Shown: positions 17,133-25,711 of the stretch, piece by piece | Position numbering within the stretch: the first letter of the stretch is position 1 | Layout: every line of letters starts with the position of its first letter | NCBI GenBank assembly: GCA_934438135.1 | Contig: CAKSBP010000021.1 | Coordinates: 1 to 60,379 of the forward strand | Source of the DNA: an uncultured Clostridium sp. | Lineage (GTDB): Bacteria > Bacillota > Clostridia > Lachnospirales > Lachnospiraceae | DNA length: 60,379 nt | Reading direction: 5' to 3' | Program-made: the position numbers and the translations under genes | Notes under the pieces: model-generated | The model's database searches: none | Told to the model about the DNA's origin: nothing | The model's input: only the letters and a program-made list of their open reading frames with translations

Positions 17133-18086
17133 TTAATCAAACTTAAACTTTGATAATAGAGCTCCAAGACTTGTGGCAGCTTCACCGGAATTATCGATAT
17201 ATTCAATTGGCGCTTCCTCCAAGTCTTCAACTACAGTTTCCTGTTCTTCGACTGCCTTGATGCTTAAGCTGATTTTGCCGTCTTTTACGTCAATAATCTT
17301 TACTTTCACATCCTGACCCTCACTTAATACTTCTTTTGGACTTTTTAGATGTCTGCCACAAATTTGGGAAATGTGAACCAGGCCGCTTAACCCATCTCCA
17401 AGGTTAACAAACGCACCGTAAGGCATAATCGTCTCGACTTTACCGGTTGTCACAAGACCAATCTGCAGACTGGATACTTTTTGATTGTGTTCCTTTTCTT
17501 CTTTTTCATGCTGTACTTCACGGCCGGATAAAACAAGTTTATTTTTATCCTGGTCGGCTGTGATTACAATGGCATCAATTGTTTTTCCTTTGTATGCTTC
17601 CAAGTCTTCTACATAAGAAGTTGTAATCTGGGAAGCTGGGATAAATGCACGTAATCCTTCAATGTAAGTAATTAGACCGCCGTGTGTTACTTCTTTGATT
17701 TTACAGTTGTAAACAGTTCTATTTTCCATTGATTCGGAAAGTTTATCCCAGGAAATCACATCATGAGCCTGCCTTAAGGAAAGGAGAACATTCCCTTCTC
17801 CATCATCTTCTCTAAGCACAACAGCAGTAATCGAATCACCTACTGTTAAATCAGATTTGATAGAGAAACTTGGATCATTGCTGGCTTCAGAAGCTTTAAT
17901 AATGCCCTCGGCATAATACCCTAAATCAACCATAACATCTGTTTCAGTAATGCCGATAATAGTTCCAGTGATTAAATCCCCTTCTTTTACAGAACGGAAG
18001 GAACGGTTAATTTCATCTTTAAAATCATCCATAGATGGAATTACTTCTTGTTCTTTTGATGAAACTTTTTCAAATGTATCTGCCAT
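17133..18086 (-). CDS. S1 RNA-binding domain protein (30S ribosomal protein S1-like)
   Basis: 317 aa with three S1 OB-fold domains: about 30-100 (GDLITGTIIGITETDVMVDLG), about 113-185 (NCKIKEVTHGGLITYIEGLRAFIPAS) and about 202-275 (GKVETIMPYGAFVNLGDGLSGLVHIS). That is fewer than the six of E. coli S1 and like the short S1-like proteins of Firmicutes (B. subtilis YpfD). The acidic C-terminal tail is typical. The start at 18086 is chosen because AGAGGTG lies before it; a longer frame to 18152 would overlap the upstream acetyltransferase gene. Role: binding mRNA or other RNA, possibly at the ribosome. Confidence 0.88.
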   Translation of the reverse strand: MADTFEKVSSKEQEVIPSMDDFKDEINRSFRSVKEGDLITGTIIGITETDVMVDLGYYAEGIIKASEASNDPSFSIKSDLTVGDSITAVVLREDDGEGNVLLSLRQAHDVISWDKLSESMENRTVYNCKIKEVTHGGLITYIEGLRAFIPASQITTSYVEDLEAYKGKTIDAIVITADQDKNKLVLSGREVQHEKEEKEHNQKVSSLQIGLVTTGKVETIMPYGAFVNLGDGLSGLVHISQICGRHLKSPKEVLSEGQDVKVKIIDVKDGKISLSIKAVEEQETVVEDLEEAPIEYIDNSGEAATSLGALLSKFKFD

Positions 18087-18124
18087 GTTTTTGCACCTCT
18101 TTGAAATATGACTTATTTGGTATA

Positions 18125-18877
18125 TTATAGCACATATTTTGTCCTGAACCAATAGCTGTAAAGATATTTAAAACCAAGGCTTTCGTATAAGGTTCTTGCA
18201 GGTGTATTGCCTTTAACTACCTGTAAATACACATAATCTGCCCCACAGGCACGTCCTTCTTTAATTAGTGCAGAACAGATAGAATGAGCATAGTGGTATC
18301 GACGGTAATGTTCATCTACATAAATTGCATAAATTCCTAAATGATCTCGGTCTAAAATTCCAAGGCCGGAAGCAACCATGATTCCATTGATACGGATAGA
18401 GGCGGAAATGGTTGGTTTAGGAATGGCTCGGTACATGAGAGGGACGATGGTCAGCAGTTCCGGATCGGAAGTGCCATTTAGTGTAAAAAGGCTGTGTACC
18501 CATTCGTCGGTCAGATGATGTTCTAGAAAGACAGGAACATTGCTGTCATAAGGAATAAAATCTGACATTGGCATTGTTAGATTTTCGGTTATATGTTCTA
18601 CCTGATATCCCTGTTCTTCGAGATAGTTCTCTATTTTAGGATCCGTTAAAGGACTGATTTTAAAAATGCAAGGTGTTTTTTCCAGACGGTATTCATTTTC
18701 ACAGAAGCGGACTTTTTCTTCCAGAGGAAGCTTTGAAGGTCCGAGCATATTTACACAATTTGTCCGGTGTGTGTAATTGTGTGAGTAACGGATAATCCAG
18801 CCGTCGTATAATTCTGTTTTATGAGATGGCCAAGCATTGAATGACAGTTCTTCGATTTTGTGTATGTAATCGTTCAT
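18125..18877 (-). CDS. GNAT family N-acetyltransferase
   Basis: 250 aa. The C-terminal half (about 120-250) has the GNAT fold with LGIYAIYVDEHYRRYHYAHS replacing the usual acetyl-CoA loop R/Q-x-x-G-x-A (here RRYHYA), then YVYLQVVKGNTPARTLYESLGF as the typical last strand and helix. The N-terminal half begins FNAWPSHKTELYDGWIIRYS, a form seen in GNAT proteins of this two-part kind. Substrate unknown. ATG 18877 is chosen over 18901 because GAGGA precedes it by 7-8 bases. It lies upstream of the S1-like gene and could be co-transcribed with it. Confidence 0.8.
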   Translation of the reverse strand: MNDYIHKIEELSFNAWPSHKTELYDGWIIRYSHNYTHRTNCVNMLGPSKLPLEEKVRFCENEYRLEKTPCIFKISPLTDPKIENYLEEQGYQVEHITENLTMPMSDFIPYDSNVPVFLEHHLTDEWVHSLFTLNGTSDPELLTIVPLMYRAIPKPTISASIRINGIMVASGLGILDRDHLGIYAIYVDEHYRRYHYAHSICSALIKEGRACGADYVYLQVVKGNTPARTLYESLGFKYLYSYWFRTKYVL

Positions 18878-18906
18878 AAACTGATTCCTCGCTTTCTTCA
18901 TTTTCG

Positions 18907-18935
18907 ATTATATTGGATATCATGCACTTTTGCAA
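18907..18935 (-). promoter_or_regulatory. Minus-strand promoter of the GNAT / S1 genes
   Basis: On the minus strand, TTGCAA (18935-18930), a 17-bp spacer and TATAAT (18912-18907). On the opposite strand an extended -10 (TGCTATACT) just beyond it serves the divergent Nudix gene. Confidence 0.7.
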
Positions 18936-18991
18936 TGATATTTATGCTATACTGGAAGAAAACAGAAAAGTTTATCTGAAAGGAGATTACT

Positions 18992-19708
18992 ATGGCAGCA
19001 TTTTTAGAAAATATTGAACCATTTCGCGGAACAGGGGAGAAAAATGAACAGGGATTGACTTTGGAAGCATTTCTGGATGGATACAATGCAGATAAGTATC
19101 CGAAACCAAGCGTAACAGCAGATATTATGGTGTTTAGTTATAAAAAGGAAGAAACGGATTTTTTGAAGCACTTAAAACTTCTCATGGTAAAGAGAAGAAA
19201 TCATCCAAGTATTGGTTTCTGGGCGTTACCAGGCGGTTTTGCCAATATGGATGAGGATTTGATTGATACGGCAAGAAGAGAGCTGGAAGAGGAAACATCG
19301 ATTAAAGACCTTCCATTGGTGCAGCTTTTTACATATGGTGAAAAGGATCGTGATCCTAGAGATCGAGTCATAACGACTGCATATATTTCTATGGTGGAGG
19401 AGGGAAGCTGTAAAGAAGAAGCTGGTGATGATGCAAAAGATGTTGCATGGTGGTCTTTTACCGTAAAAGATGATGGTGGAATGATGTGTGTAGAAGATGA
19501 ACAAAATGTAAAATGCACAAACTATTATCTGGAGATGACTTGTGAGAAGGAAGATAAAAAATTAAGCGCTGTCGTTTCTGAACATGTAAAAATGGATTCT
19601 ATTTTAAAAGAGACATATTATAAAGTAGAGAAACGTGATGGGATTGCATTTGATCATGCTAGATATATTGTAATGGGGTATCTATATTTAAAAGAAAAAC
19701 TAGTGTAG
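18992..19708 (+). CDS. Nudix hydrolase
   Basis: 238 aa. The Nudix box is complete at about residues 81-103: GGFANMDEDLIDTARRELEE followed by ET, giving the Mg2+-binding REL-x-EE. A C-terminal extension of about 100 residues follows, like the NrtR/ADP-ribose group, but a winged-helix DNA-binding motif is not evident. Likely substrates are nucleotide-diphosphate derivatives such as ADP-ribose; the exact one is not readable. AAAGGAG precedes the ATG. It is divergent from the acetyltransferase gene. Confidence 0.85.
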   Translation: MAAFLENIEPFRGTGEKNEQGLTLEAFLDGYNADKYPKPSVTADIMVFSYKKEETDFLKHLKLLMVKRRNHPSIGFWALPGGFANMDEDLIDTARRELEEETSIKDLPLVQLFTYGEKDRDPRDRVITTAYISMVEEGSCKEEAGDDAKDVAWWSFTVKDDGGMMCVEDEQNVKCTNYYLEMTCEKEDKKLSAVVSEHVKMDSILKETYYKVEKRDGIAFDHARYIVMGYLYLKEKLV

Positions 19709-19740
19709 TTTTATAGCAGAATTCATGGAACAGTTGCTAC

Positions 19741-19769
19741 TTGACAGTGTATATACCGATAGGTATACT
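19741..19769 (+). promoter_or_regulatory. Consensus promoter with embedded 16-bp palindrome (candidate TetR operator)
   Basis: TTGACA (19741-19746), a 17-bp spacer and TATACT (19764-19769) form a strong SigA promoter. The spacer and -10 region are occupied by the perfect inverted repeat TATACCGATAGGTATA (19752-19767). This geometry is that of a repressor operator, and the next gene, 115 bp downstream, encodes a TetR-family protein, so autoregulation of the operon is the natural reading. Confidence 0.75.
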
Positions 19770-19884
19770 ATTAGTTATACATATTTGGTTTCACAAAATA
19801 GGACTTAAGTGAAACTGTTAATTAATGCAGGAAACAGGAATCGATTGTTTATAACATTGCATAGCATGTTAGAAAGAGTGTGGT

Positions 19885-20463
19885 ATGGGAAATAGAGAAA
19901 ACATATTGGAATGTGCCCTGCATCTGTTTTATAAGAAAGGATACGATGCTGTTGGGGTACAGGAGATAGCGGAGACAGCTGGAATAACCAAACCTACAAT
20001 GTATTATTATTTTAAAAGCAAAAGCGGTCTTTTGGAGGTTCTTCTAAGGGAACGATGTGAGCCATTGAATGAAAACATCCGTCAGGCAGTGCAGAATCCA
20101 TCCGATGTAAAGGACGTTTTGGTTCGTATTACAAAGGTTTATTTATCGGCCGCATCTGTTAACCGGGAATTTTATTTTCTGATGATTTCATTATTTTATG
20201 CAGCCAGAGAAAGTGAGGCCCATAAAATGATTGAACCATATCTAACAGAACAGTTTGAGATTATAACACATGTATTTGATTCATTTTCTTATTATCTGGG
20301 GAATATGAATGGAAGACAGAGACAGTTTTCAGTTGGATTTATCGGTCTTATCAATAATTATATTTTGGTATATTACCAAAGAACAGATGATGGAGAACAA
20401 CTAAAGAGTGAGGAACTTGCATACGCACTGGTACATCAGTTTATGCATGGAATATTTTCATAA
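19885..20463 (+). CDS. TetR/AcrR family transcriptional regulator
   Basis: 192 aa with the TetR helix-turn-helix at the N-terminus (about 5-50: ILECALHLFYKKGYDAVGVQ, then EIAETAGITKPTMYYYFKSK). The rest is an all-helical ligand-binding and dimerisation domain without recognisable ligand. It is the first gene after a promoter carrying a 16-bp palindrome, and a GH13 gene starts 20 bp downstream followed by glgB. It may therefore control glucan metabolism genes in the same transcript. The ligand is unknown. Confidence 0.9.
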   Translation: MGNRENILECALHLFYKKGYDAVGVQEIAETAGITKPTMYYYFKSKSGLLEVLLRERCEPLNENIRQAVQNPSDVKDVLVRITKVYLSAASVNREFYFLMISLFYAARESEAHKMIEPYLTEQFEIITHVFDSFSYYLGNMNGRQRQFSVGFIGLINNYILVYYQRTDDGEQLKSEELAYALVHQFMHGIFS

Positions 20464-20483
20464 AAATAAAGGGGATGTAAAAT

Positions 20484-21827
20484 ATGAGTTGGTATGATAA
20501 AGCAGTGTTTTATCACATTTATCCGCTTGGATTATGTGGAGCACCAAAACAGAATGATGGAGGAGAAGTTGTAGAAAGAATGGCGGTTTTAAAACAGTGG
20601 ATACCGCATATTCTGGAAACAGGCTGTAATGCCGTTTACCTTGGACCAGTATTTGAATCCGTAGGACATGGCTATGAAACAACAGATTATAAAACTGTTG
20701 ACCGCCGTCTTGGAACCAATGAGACATTAAAAGAATTTGTGGCAGCCTGCCATGAAAATGGAATTCATGTTATTTTAGACGGTGTGTTTAATCATAGCGG
20801 AAGATGTTTTTTTGCATTTGAAGATATTCAGAAAAACAGAGAAAATTCCAAATACATAAACTGGTACTGCAATATAAATTTTGGTGGAAATAATGAATAC
20901 AATGATGGATTTTCCTATGATAACTGGGGCGGATATAATTTAATGGCAAAATTTAATCAGAGAAATCCAGAAGTATCTGATTATCTTTGTGACGTGATTC
21001 GTTTCTGGGTAAAAGAATTTGATATTGATGGACTTCGTCTGGATGCAGCGGATGTACTGGATTTTGATTTTATGAAGAAACTCCGTCAGCTGGCAAATGA
21101 AGTAAAACCAGAATTCTGGCTTATGGGTGAGGTTATTCATGGTGATTATAGTCGTTGGGTAAATCAAGAGACACTTCATTCTGTTACCAATTATCAGCTG
21201 CATAAGGCATTATATTCTGGACATAATGATCACAATTATTTTGAAATTGCTCATAATGTAAAATATGTTTACGGACAGCTTGCCAATTCTGGTGGCTCAC
21301 TGGAGCTTTATAGTTTTGTAGATAATCATGATGTAAACCGTCTAGCATCTAAAATAACCAATAAAGCGCATCTTGTTCCAATTTATATGCTGTTATATAC
21401 ATTACCAGGTATTCCATCTCTTTATTATGGTTCAGAGTTTGGAATAGAAGGAATTAAGGAAAATGGCAGTGATGACGGAATTCGTCCAGAAATTAAAATT
21501 GAAGATATTGATAAGATGGATCAGTCTCTGATGAAACTGCTTGGTCAGTTAGGAAAGCTGCGTCAAGAATCCGATGCCCTTGCCTGTGGAAAATATGAAG
21601 AGCGGATGTTAACAAACAGACAGTATGCATTTGCAAGAGTCAGTGATGCAGACAGTGTACTGGTGGTGGTAAATAATGATGAAAAGGAAGTATCTGTTTC
21701 GCTGGAAATTCGTTCTGGCGGGGAAGAAGTACTCGACGTTCTTAGTGGGGAGAAAGTAAAAGTAGAGAATGGAAGGATAGATGTTACATTAGCTCCGTGC
21801 AGTGGAAAAATTTTCAGAACAATATAA
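20484..21827 (+). CDS. GH13 alpha-amylase family enzyme
   Basis: 447 aa, glycoside hydrolase family 13. The (beta/alpha)8 barrel motifs are present: DGVFNHSG (region I), DGLRLDAAD with the nucleophile Asp187 (region II), MGEVIHG with the acid/base Glu216 (region III), and FVDNHDVNR with Asp283 (region IV). There is no signal peptide, so it acts in the cytosol, and no N-terminal CBM34 or CBM48. This is compatible with maltodextrin or glycogen-derived oligosaccharide breakdown. Neighbours support a glucan role: glgB follows after 26 bp, and the TetR gene precedes it by 20 bp. Exact specificity (amylase, cyclodextrinase or glucosyltransferase) is not determined. Confidence 0.9.
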   Translation: MSWYDKAVFYHIYPLGLCGAPKQNDGGEVVERMAVLKQWIPHILETGCNAVYLGPVFESVGHGYETTDYKTVDRRLGTNETLKEFVAACHENGIHVILDGVFNHSGRCFFAFEDIQKNRENSKYINWYCNINFGGNNEYNDGFSYDNWGGYNLMAKFNQRNPEVSDYLCDVIRFWVKEFDIDGLRLDAADVLDFDFMKKLRQLANEVKPEFWLMGEVIHGDYSRWVNQETLHSVTNYQLHKALYSGHNDHNYFEIAHNVKYVYGQLANSGGSLELYSFVDNHDVNRLASKITNKAHLVPIYMLLYTLPGIPSLYYGSEFGIEGIKENGSDDGIRPEIKIEDIDKMDQSLMKLLGQLGKLRQESDALACGKYEERMLTNRQYAFARVSDADSVLVVVNNDEKEVSVSLEIRSGGEEVLDVLSGEKVKVENGRIDVTLAPCSGKIFRTI

Positions 21828-21853
21828 TGGTGTAGGAAACAGGGAGGTATCAT

Positions 21854-24106
21854 ATGCAGGATGAATTAAGAGCATGGATAAATGAGGACCAGTATAAAGA
21901 ACTGATTGAAGGAATCAGTAACTGCCCGCATAAACTATTGGGATTTCACGATATTGGAAAGGGAAAAGGAATTCTTGTTTACAGGCCACAGGCACAAGCC
22001 GTTTTTGTAGAAGAGGAAAAGGAAAAAAGAAGAGAGCAGTTAGAGCCTCTTGATGAAAATGGATTGTTTGGAAAATATTTTGAAGAGTGGGAATCAGACA
22101 ATTATGTTTTATATATTCAATATGGAGAAAATGATGTTGTCGTAACGAGAGATCCATACAGTTTTGAACCATTGATTGGTGATTTAGATTTACATTTATT
22201 TGGTGAGGGCACCCATGAAAGAATTTATGAAAAATTAGGTGCTCATCCAATGGAATATAATGGAGTCAAAGGAACTTATTTTGCTGTCTGGGCACCTCAT
22301 GCCAGAAGTATTAGTGTAGTAGGAAACTTTAATATGTGGGATGGCAGACTTCATCCGATGCGTCTTCTTGGAGTTTCTGGAATTTATGAGTTGTTTATTC
22401 CTGACGTAGCACCTGGAGCGATTTACAAATATCTAATTAAAACCAGGAATGGAGAAGAACTGTTTAAGAGTGATCCTTATGGGAATTATGCAGAGGTCAG
22501 ACCAGATAATGCATCTGTTGTAGCAGATTTAACCCAGTATAAATGGAAGGATGAGAAGTGGCAGAAGCAAAAACAGGATGAAGGCAGAATGGATATGCTT
22601 CAGAAGCCAGTCAGCATTTATGAAGTTCATATTGGTTCTTGGAGAAAGCATAATGATGGTTCGGAGGATGGTTTTTATAATTATCGTGAGATGGCTCATG
22701 AACTGGGAGATTATCTTGTGGAAATGAATTATACGCATGTGGAATTAATGGGAATTGCAGAGCATCCATTTGATGGTTCCTGGGGCTATCAGGTAGTTGG
22801 TTATTATGCACCTACTTCCCGTTATGGAAATCCAGAAGACTTTATGTATTTTGTGGATTACATGCATAGAAAAGGAATCTCAGTTATTCTTGACTGGGTT
22901 CCAGCACATTTTCCAAAAGATGCACATGGACTTGCCCGATTTGACGGTGAGCCGGTTTATGAACACCCGGATAAAAGACGTGGAGAACATCCTCATTGGG
23001 GAACATACATATTTAACTATGGTATGAATGAAGTAGAAAATTTCCTGATTGGAAATGCAATTTTCTGGATTGATAAATTCCATATTGATGGTTTAAGAGT
23101 AGATGCCGTGGCATCCATGCTGTATTTGGATTATGGTAAAAATGATGGAGAATGGCTTCCAAATGAGCATGGTGGAAAGGAAAACCTAGAAGCAATCCAT
23201 ATGATGAAACATTTGAACAGTATTATTGAAAAAGAATATCCCAGCACTTTGATGATAGCAGAAGAATCCACCTCCTGGGCAGGTGTTACGTCACCAGTTG
23301 AGTTTGATGGACTTGGATTCTTGTATAAATGGAATATGGGATGGATGAACGATTTTTTGGAGTATATGAAACTGGATCCGTACTTCCGTCAGTTTAACCA
23401 TAATAAACTCACATTCAGCTTAATGTATGCAAACAGCGAGAACTTCATTCAGGTATTATCTCATGATGAAGTAGTTCATGGAAAAGGTTCTATGATTAAT
23501 AAAATGCCTGGAACGGATGAGGAGAAATTTGCAAATCTGAGAACAGCATATGGATTTATGTATGGACATCCAGGTAAAAAACTTCTGTTTATGGGACAGG
23601 AATTCGCTCAATATAATGAATGGAGCGAGAAGCGTTCCTTGGATTGGTATCTGTTAGGAGAAGAGAAACATAAACAAATGCAGAATTATGTGAAGAAATT
23701 AAATGCACTTTATAAACAAAATTCTGGTTTTTATTATAACGATTATAATGAAATGGGATTTGAATGGATCGACTGTTCGAATCCAGAGACAAGTGTTGTT
23801 TCCTTCTTACGCCGTGGAAAGACAGCAAAAGATCAGCTGCTGTTTGTATGCAACTTTACGCCAGTTGTTCGAGAAGATTTTAAAGTAGGTGTTCCTTGCC
23901 CAGTTCGTTATACAGAAATTTTAAATTCTGACGCAGAAGAATTTGGTGGAAGTGGAATGGTAAATACCCGAGCTCTATTAGGGACCAAGAATCCTTGCAA
24001 TGGTCAGCCATATTCGATTAAATTTGACCTTCCAGCCCTTAGTGTTGTGGTTTTTCGCTTTGAGTATAGTAAAACAAGACGCCGTGTTGGAAAAAAAGGC
24101 AAGTAA
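21854..24106 (+). CDS. glgB: 1,4-alpha-glucan branching enzyme GlgB
   Basis: Cuts alpha-1,4 glucan and re-joins it by an alpha-1,6 link, forming branches in glycogen. The 750 aa comprise an N-terminal module (about 1-110), a CBM48 (about 125-215: GTYFAVWAPHARSISVVGNF), the GH13_9 barrel with nucleophile Asp417 in GLRVDAVASMLY, Glu470 in the AEES motif and Asp538 in LSHDEVVHGK, and a C-terminal beta domain. This is the full two-module GlgB form. No glgC, glgA, glgD or glgP accompanies it; with the GH13 and TetR genes it forms a separate unit. A basic tail (KTRRRVGKKGK) ends the protein. Confidence 0.95.
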   Translation: MQDELRAWINEDQYKELIEGISNCPHKLLGFHDIGKGKGILVYRPQAQAVFVEEEKEKRREQLEPLDENGLFGKYFEEWESDNYVLYIQYGENDVVVTRDPYSFEPLIGDLDLHLFGEGTHERIYEKLGAHPMEYNGVKGTYFAVWAPHARSISVVGNFNMWDGRLHPMRLLGVSGIYELFIPDVAPGAIYKYLIKTRNGEELFKSDPYGNYAEVRPDNASVVADLTQYKWKDEKWQKQKQDEGRMDMLQKPVSIYEVHIGSWRKHNDGSEDGFYNYREMAHELGDYLVEMNYTHVELMGIAEHPFDGSWGYQVVGYYAPTSRYGNPEDFMYFVDYMHRKGISVILDWVPAHFPKDAHGLARFDGEPVYEHPDKRRGEHPHWGTYIFNYGMNEVENFLIGNAIFWIDKFHIDGLRVDAVASMLYLDYGKNDGEWLPNEHGGKENLEAIHMMKHLNSIIEKEYPSTLMIAEESTSWAGVTSPVEFDGLGFLYKWNMGWMNDFLEYMKLDPYFRQFNHNKLTFSLMYANSENFIQVLSHDEVVHGKGSMINKMPGTDEEKFANLRTAYGFMYGHPGKKLLFMGQEFAQYNEWSEKRSLDWYLLGEEKHKQMQNYVKKLNALYKQNSGFYYNDYNEMGFEWIDCSNPETSVVSFLRRGKTAKDQLLFVCNFTPVVREDFKVGVPCPVRYTEILNSDAEEFGGSGMVNTRALLGTKNPCNGQPYSIKFDLPALSVVVFRFEYSKTRRRVGKKGK

Positions 24107-24172
24107 ATTATAGCGAAACAAAATGTAATCCATATATTTTATACAAAAAAAATATTAAATTTCAGCAATACA

Positions 24173-24201
24173 TTGACAAATCACACAAAAAGAGGTATAC
24201 T
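24173..24201 (+). promoter_or_regulatory. Consensus promoter in the glgB-GNAT gap
   Basis: TTGACA (24173-24178), a 17-bp spacer and TATACT (24196-24201). Transcription would start near 24208, about 180 bp before the next start codon. The element between is a structured, non-coding stretch. Confidence 0.75.
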
Positions 24202-24207
24202 ATAGAT

Positions 24208-24336
24208 GCTCGAGTTGTAAGTATTTTGTTCGTTGCAATGGGGGATTGAGAGGGCAAAAACTATTAAAAAAAGAATGGTTTATAATTGGTGCATTACTTG
24301 TTGAATGCAGTTTTATGAACTGTTCTTTTTTTGTGT
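24208..24336 (+). ncRNA. Candidate small RNA or structured leader ending in a rod-like terminator
   Basis: The interval begins at the predicted start of a consensus promoter and ends in T7. The 3' half folds into a long hairpin: AAAGAATGGTTTATAA (about 24269-24284) pairs over 16 positions, counting G-U pairs, with TTATGAACTGTTCTTT (24313-24328), and an inner stem TGCATT/AATGCA sits at its tip. The 5' half is purine-rich with a small CAAT-GGGGG-ATTG hairpin. No open frame is convincing. A second TATAAT (24349-24354) between this and the GNAT gene suggests the RNA terminates on its own. It does not match 6S, SRP or a riboswitch that I know. Confidence 0.45.
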
Positions 24337-24389
24337 CTGGATTTTAGGTATAATGGAAAAAGAATGAAGGGAAAGAGTGGGAAAAGGAA

Positions 24390-25160
24390 ATGATACAATT
24401 AGGAAAAGAACATTATGAACAGGTAAGACCATTATTTGCATGCTGTAATGATACCACCTGCTGGACAGTACTTCAGGGTATTGCAGGACAGATTTGGTGT
24501 GACAAGGAATTGCAGCCGGCGTATGGAATTTGTACTTATGGAGATTTTGCTTTTGCGGCAGGAGTTCCGGAGGCTGACATCTGTCAGGAAGCATTTGTAG
24601 AAATTCCAAGGGGAAAAGAGTTAATCTGGGTTCCCCTGACTGAAGAATGGAGCAGGGAGCTGGCAGACTGTCAGGAACTGAAAGCGGGATTAAGATATGC
24701 AGTTACAAAGAAGAAAGACCAATTTGATAAGGTATTGTTACAACGTTATATAGATGGACTGAATCCAGAATATCGTATCAGCCCGATTACTTATAAAATT
24801 GCGGAACAGGTGTTAAAAGAAGACTGGAGCAGGGATTTTTGTGCCAATTATCAGTCTATAGAGGATTATCTGGAACATGGAGAAGGATATGTGATTCTGG
24901 ACGGGGAAAAAGTAATTGCAGGGGCATCTTCTTATTCCTACTATGATAAAGGAATTGAAATTGAAATCGCAACCCATCCAAATTATCGGAGACAAGGACT
25001 TGCAACTATTGTTGGAGCAAGGCTTGTTTTAAAATGTGTGGAGAAAGGGCTGTATCCAAGCTGGGATGCAGCAAACTGGGAATCGGTGAAAACGTCCCGT
25101 AAATTAGGTTATGAATTTTTAAATGAATACACCGTATATGTTTCCAAAGGAGAAGACTAA
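24390..25160 (+). CDS. GNAT family acetyltransferase (PF12746-like)
   Basis: 256 aa. The GNAT fold is in the C-terminal 120 residues: EGYVILDGEKVIAGASSYSY, EIEIATHPNYRRQGLATIVG (acetyl-CoA loop RRQGLA), and YPSWDAANWESVKTSRKLGY. The N-terminal half (FACCNDTTCWTVLQGIAGQI and the following beta region) matches the two-domain GNAT_acetyltran group found in Firmicutes, whose substrates are largely unknown. The start ATG follows a GGAAA site. It ends one base before dtd, so the two genes are probably translated together. Confidence 0.82.
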   Translation: MIQLGKEHYEQVRPLFACCNDTTCWTVLQGIAGQIWCDKELQPAYGICTYGDFAFAAGVPEADICQEAFVEIPRGKELIWVPLTEEWSRELADCQELKAGLRYAVTKKKDQFDKVLLQRYIDGLNPEYRISPITYKIAEQVLKEDWSRDFCANYQSIEDYLEHGEGYVILDGEKVIAGASSYSYYDKGIEIEIATHPNYRRQGLATIVGARLVLKCVEKGLYPSWDAANWESVKTSRKLGYEFLNEYTVYVSKGED

Positions 25161-25161
25161 G

Positions 25162-25614
25162 ATGAAAGTATTAATTCAGAGAGTATTAGAGGCAGAAGTA
25201 AAAGTAGATGGAAATTCCATCGGAAAAATCGGTAAAGGATATTTAGTTTTTCTTGGTGTCGCGCAGGAAGATACAAAAGAGACTGCAGATAAGATGTTTG
25301 CAAAAATGCTGAAACTTCGCATGTGTGAAGATGAGAATGGAAAGACCAATTTGAGTCTTAAAGATACGGAAGGAGAACTTTTAATTGTGTCACAGTTTAC
25401 ATTATATGCGGACTGTAAAAAAGGTAACCGTCCAAGCTTTATCAATGCTGGAAAACCAGATATGGCAAATGAATTATATGAATATTTTATCAGTCTGGCA
25501 AAAAAGGAAGTAGGGCATGTACAGACCGGAGAGTTTGGAGCAGATATGAAAGTTTCCTTAATTAATGATGGACCATTTACTATTATGCTGGACAGTGAGG
25601 AAATTTGCAGGTAG
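25162..25614 (+). CDS. dtd: D-aminoacyl-tRNA deacylase
   Basis: Removes D-amino acids (and glycine from tRNA-Ala) wrongly attached to tRNA; a cytosolic dimer. The 150-aa protein has both diagnostic motifs: LIVSQFTLYADC with the active-site SQFTL, and the Gly-cisPro-containing NDGPFTIML near the C-terminus (here with Asp-Gly-Pro). It starts MKVLIQRVLEAEVKVDG as is usual for DTD. ATG 25162 has AAAGGAGAAG before it; an upstream in-frame ATG (25123) lies inside the acetyltransferase gene and is rejected. Confidence 0.95.
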   Translation: MKVLIQRVLEAEVKVDGNSIGKIGKGYLVFLGVAQEDTKETADKMFAKMLKLRMCEDENGKTNLSLKDTEGELLIVSQFTLYADCKKGNRPSFINAGKPDMANELYEYFISLAKKEVGHVQTGEFGADMKVSLINDGPFTIMLDSEEICR

Positions 25615-25631
25615 GTTTCGATATGTTTCAT

Positions 25632-25659
25632 TAAAGTTTTCTGTTTAATTAGTCGAAAT
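25632..25659 (+). promoter_or_regulatory. Sigma-28 (SigD/FliA)-like promoter
   Basis: TAAAGTTT begins at 25632 and GTCGAAAT at 25652, which are close to the flagellar sigma consensus TAAAGTTT and GCCGATAA, with one more spacer base than the E. coli norm. It lies about 50 bp before the DUF6240-like gene, which is followed directly by flagellin and fliS, exactly where a late flagellar promoter is expected. Confidence 0.6.
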
Positions 25660-25711
25660 ACTCAATAAGTGAAAAAGTGAATTGATTATGAAAACAGGAA
25701 GAGTGAATGCC

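Noticed and set aside
24208..24336. 6S RNA, SRP RNA or a riboswitch in the glgB-GNAT gap
   Set aside because: It lacks the central bubble of 6S, the conserved SRP loop sequences and any riboswitch core I recognise; kept only as an unnamed candidate RNA.
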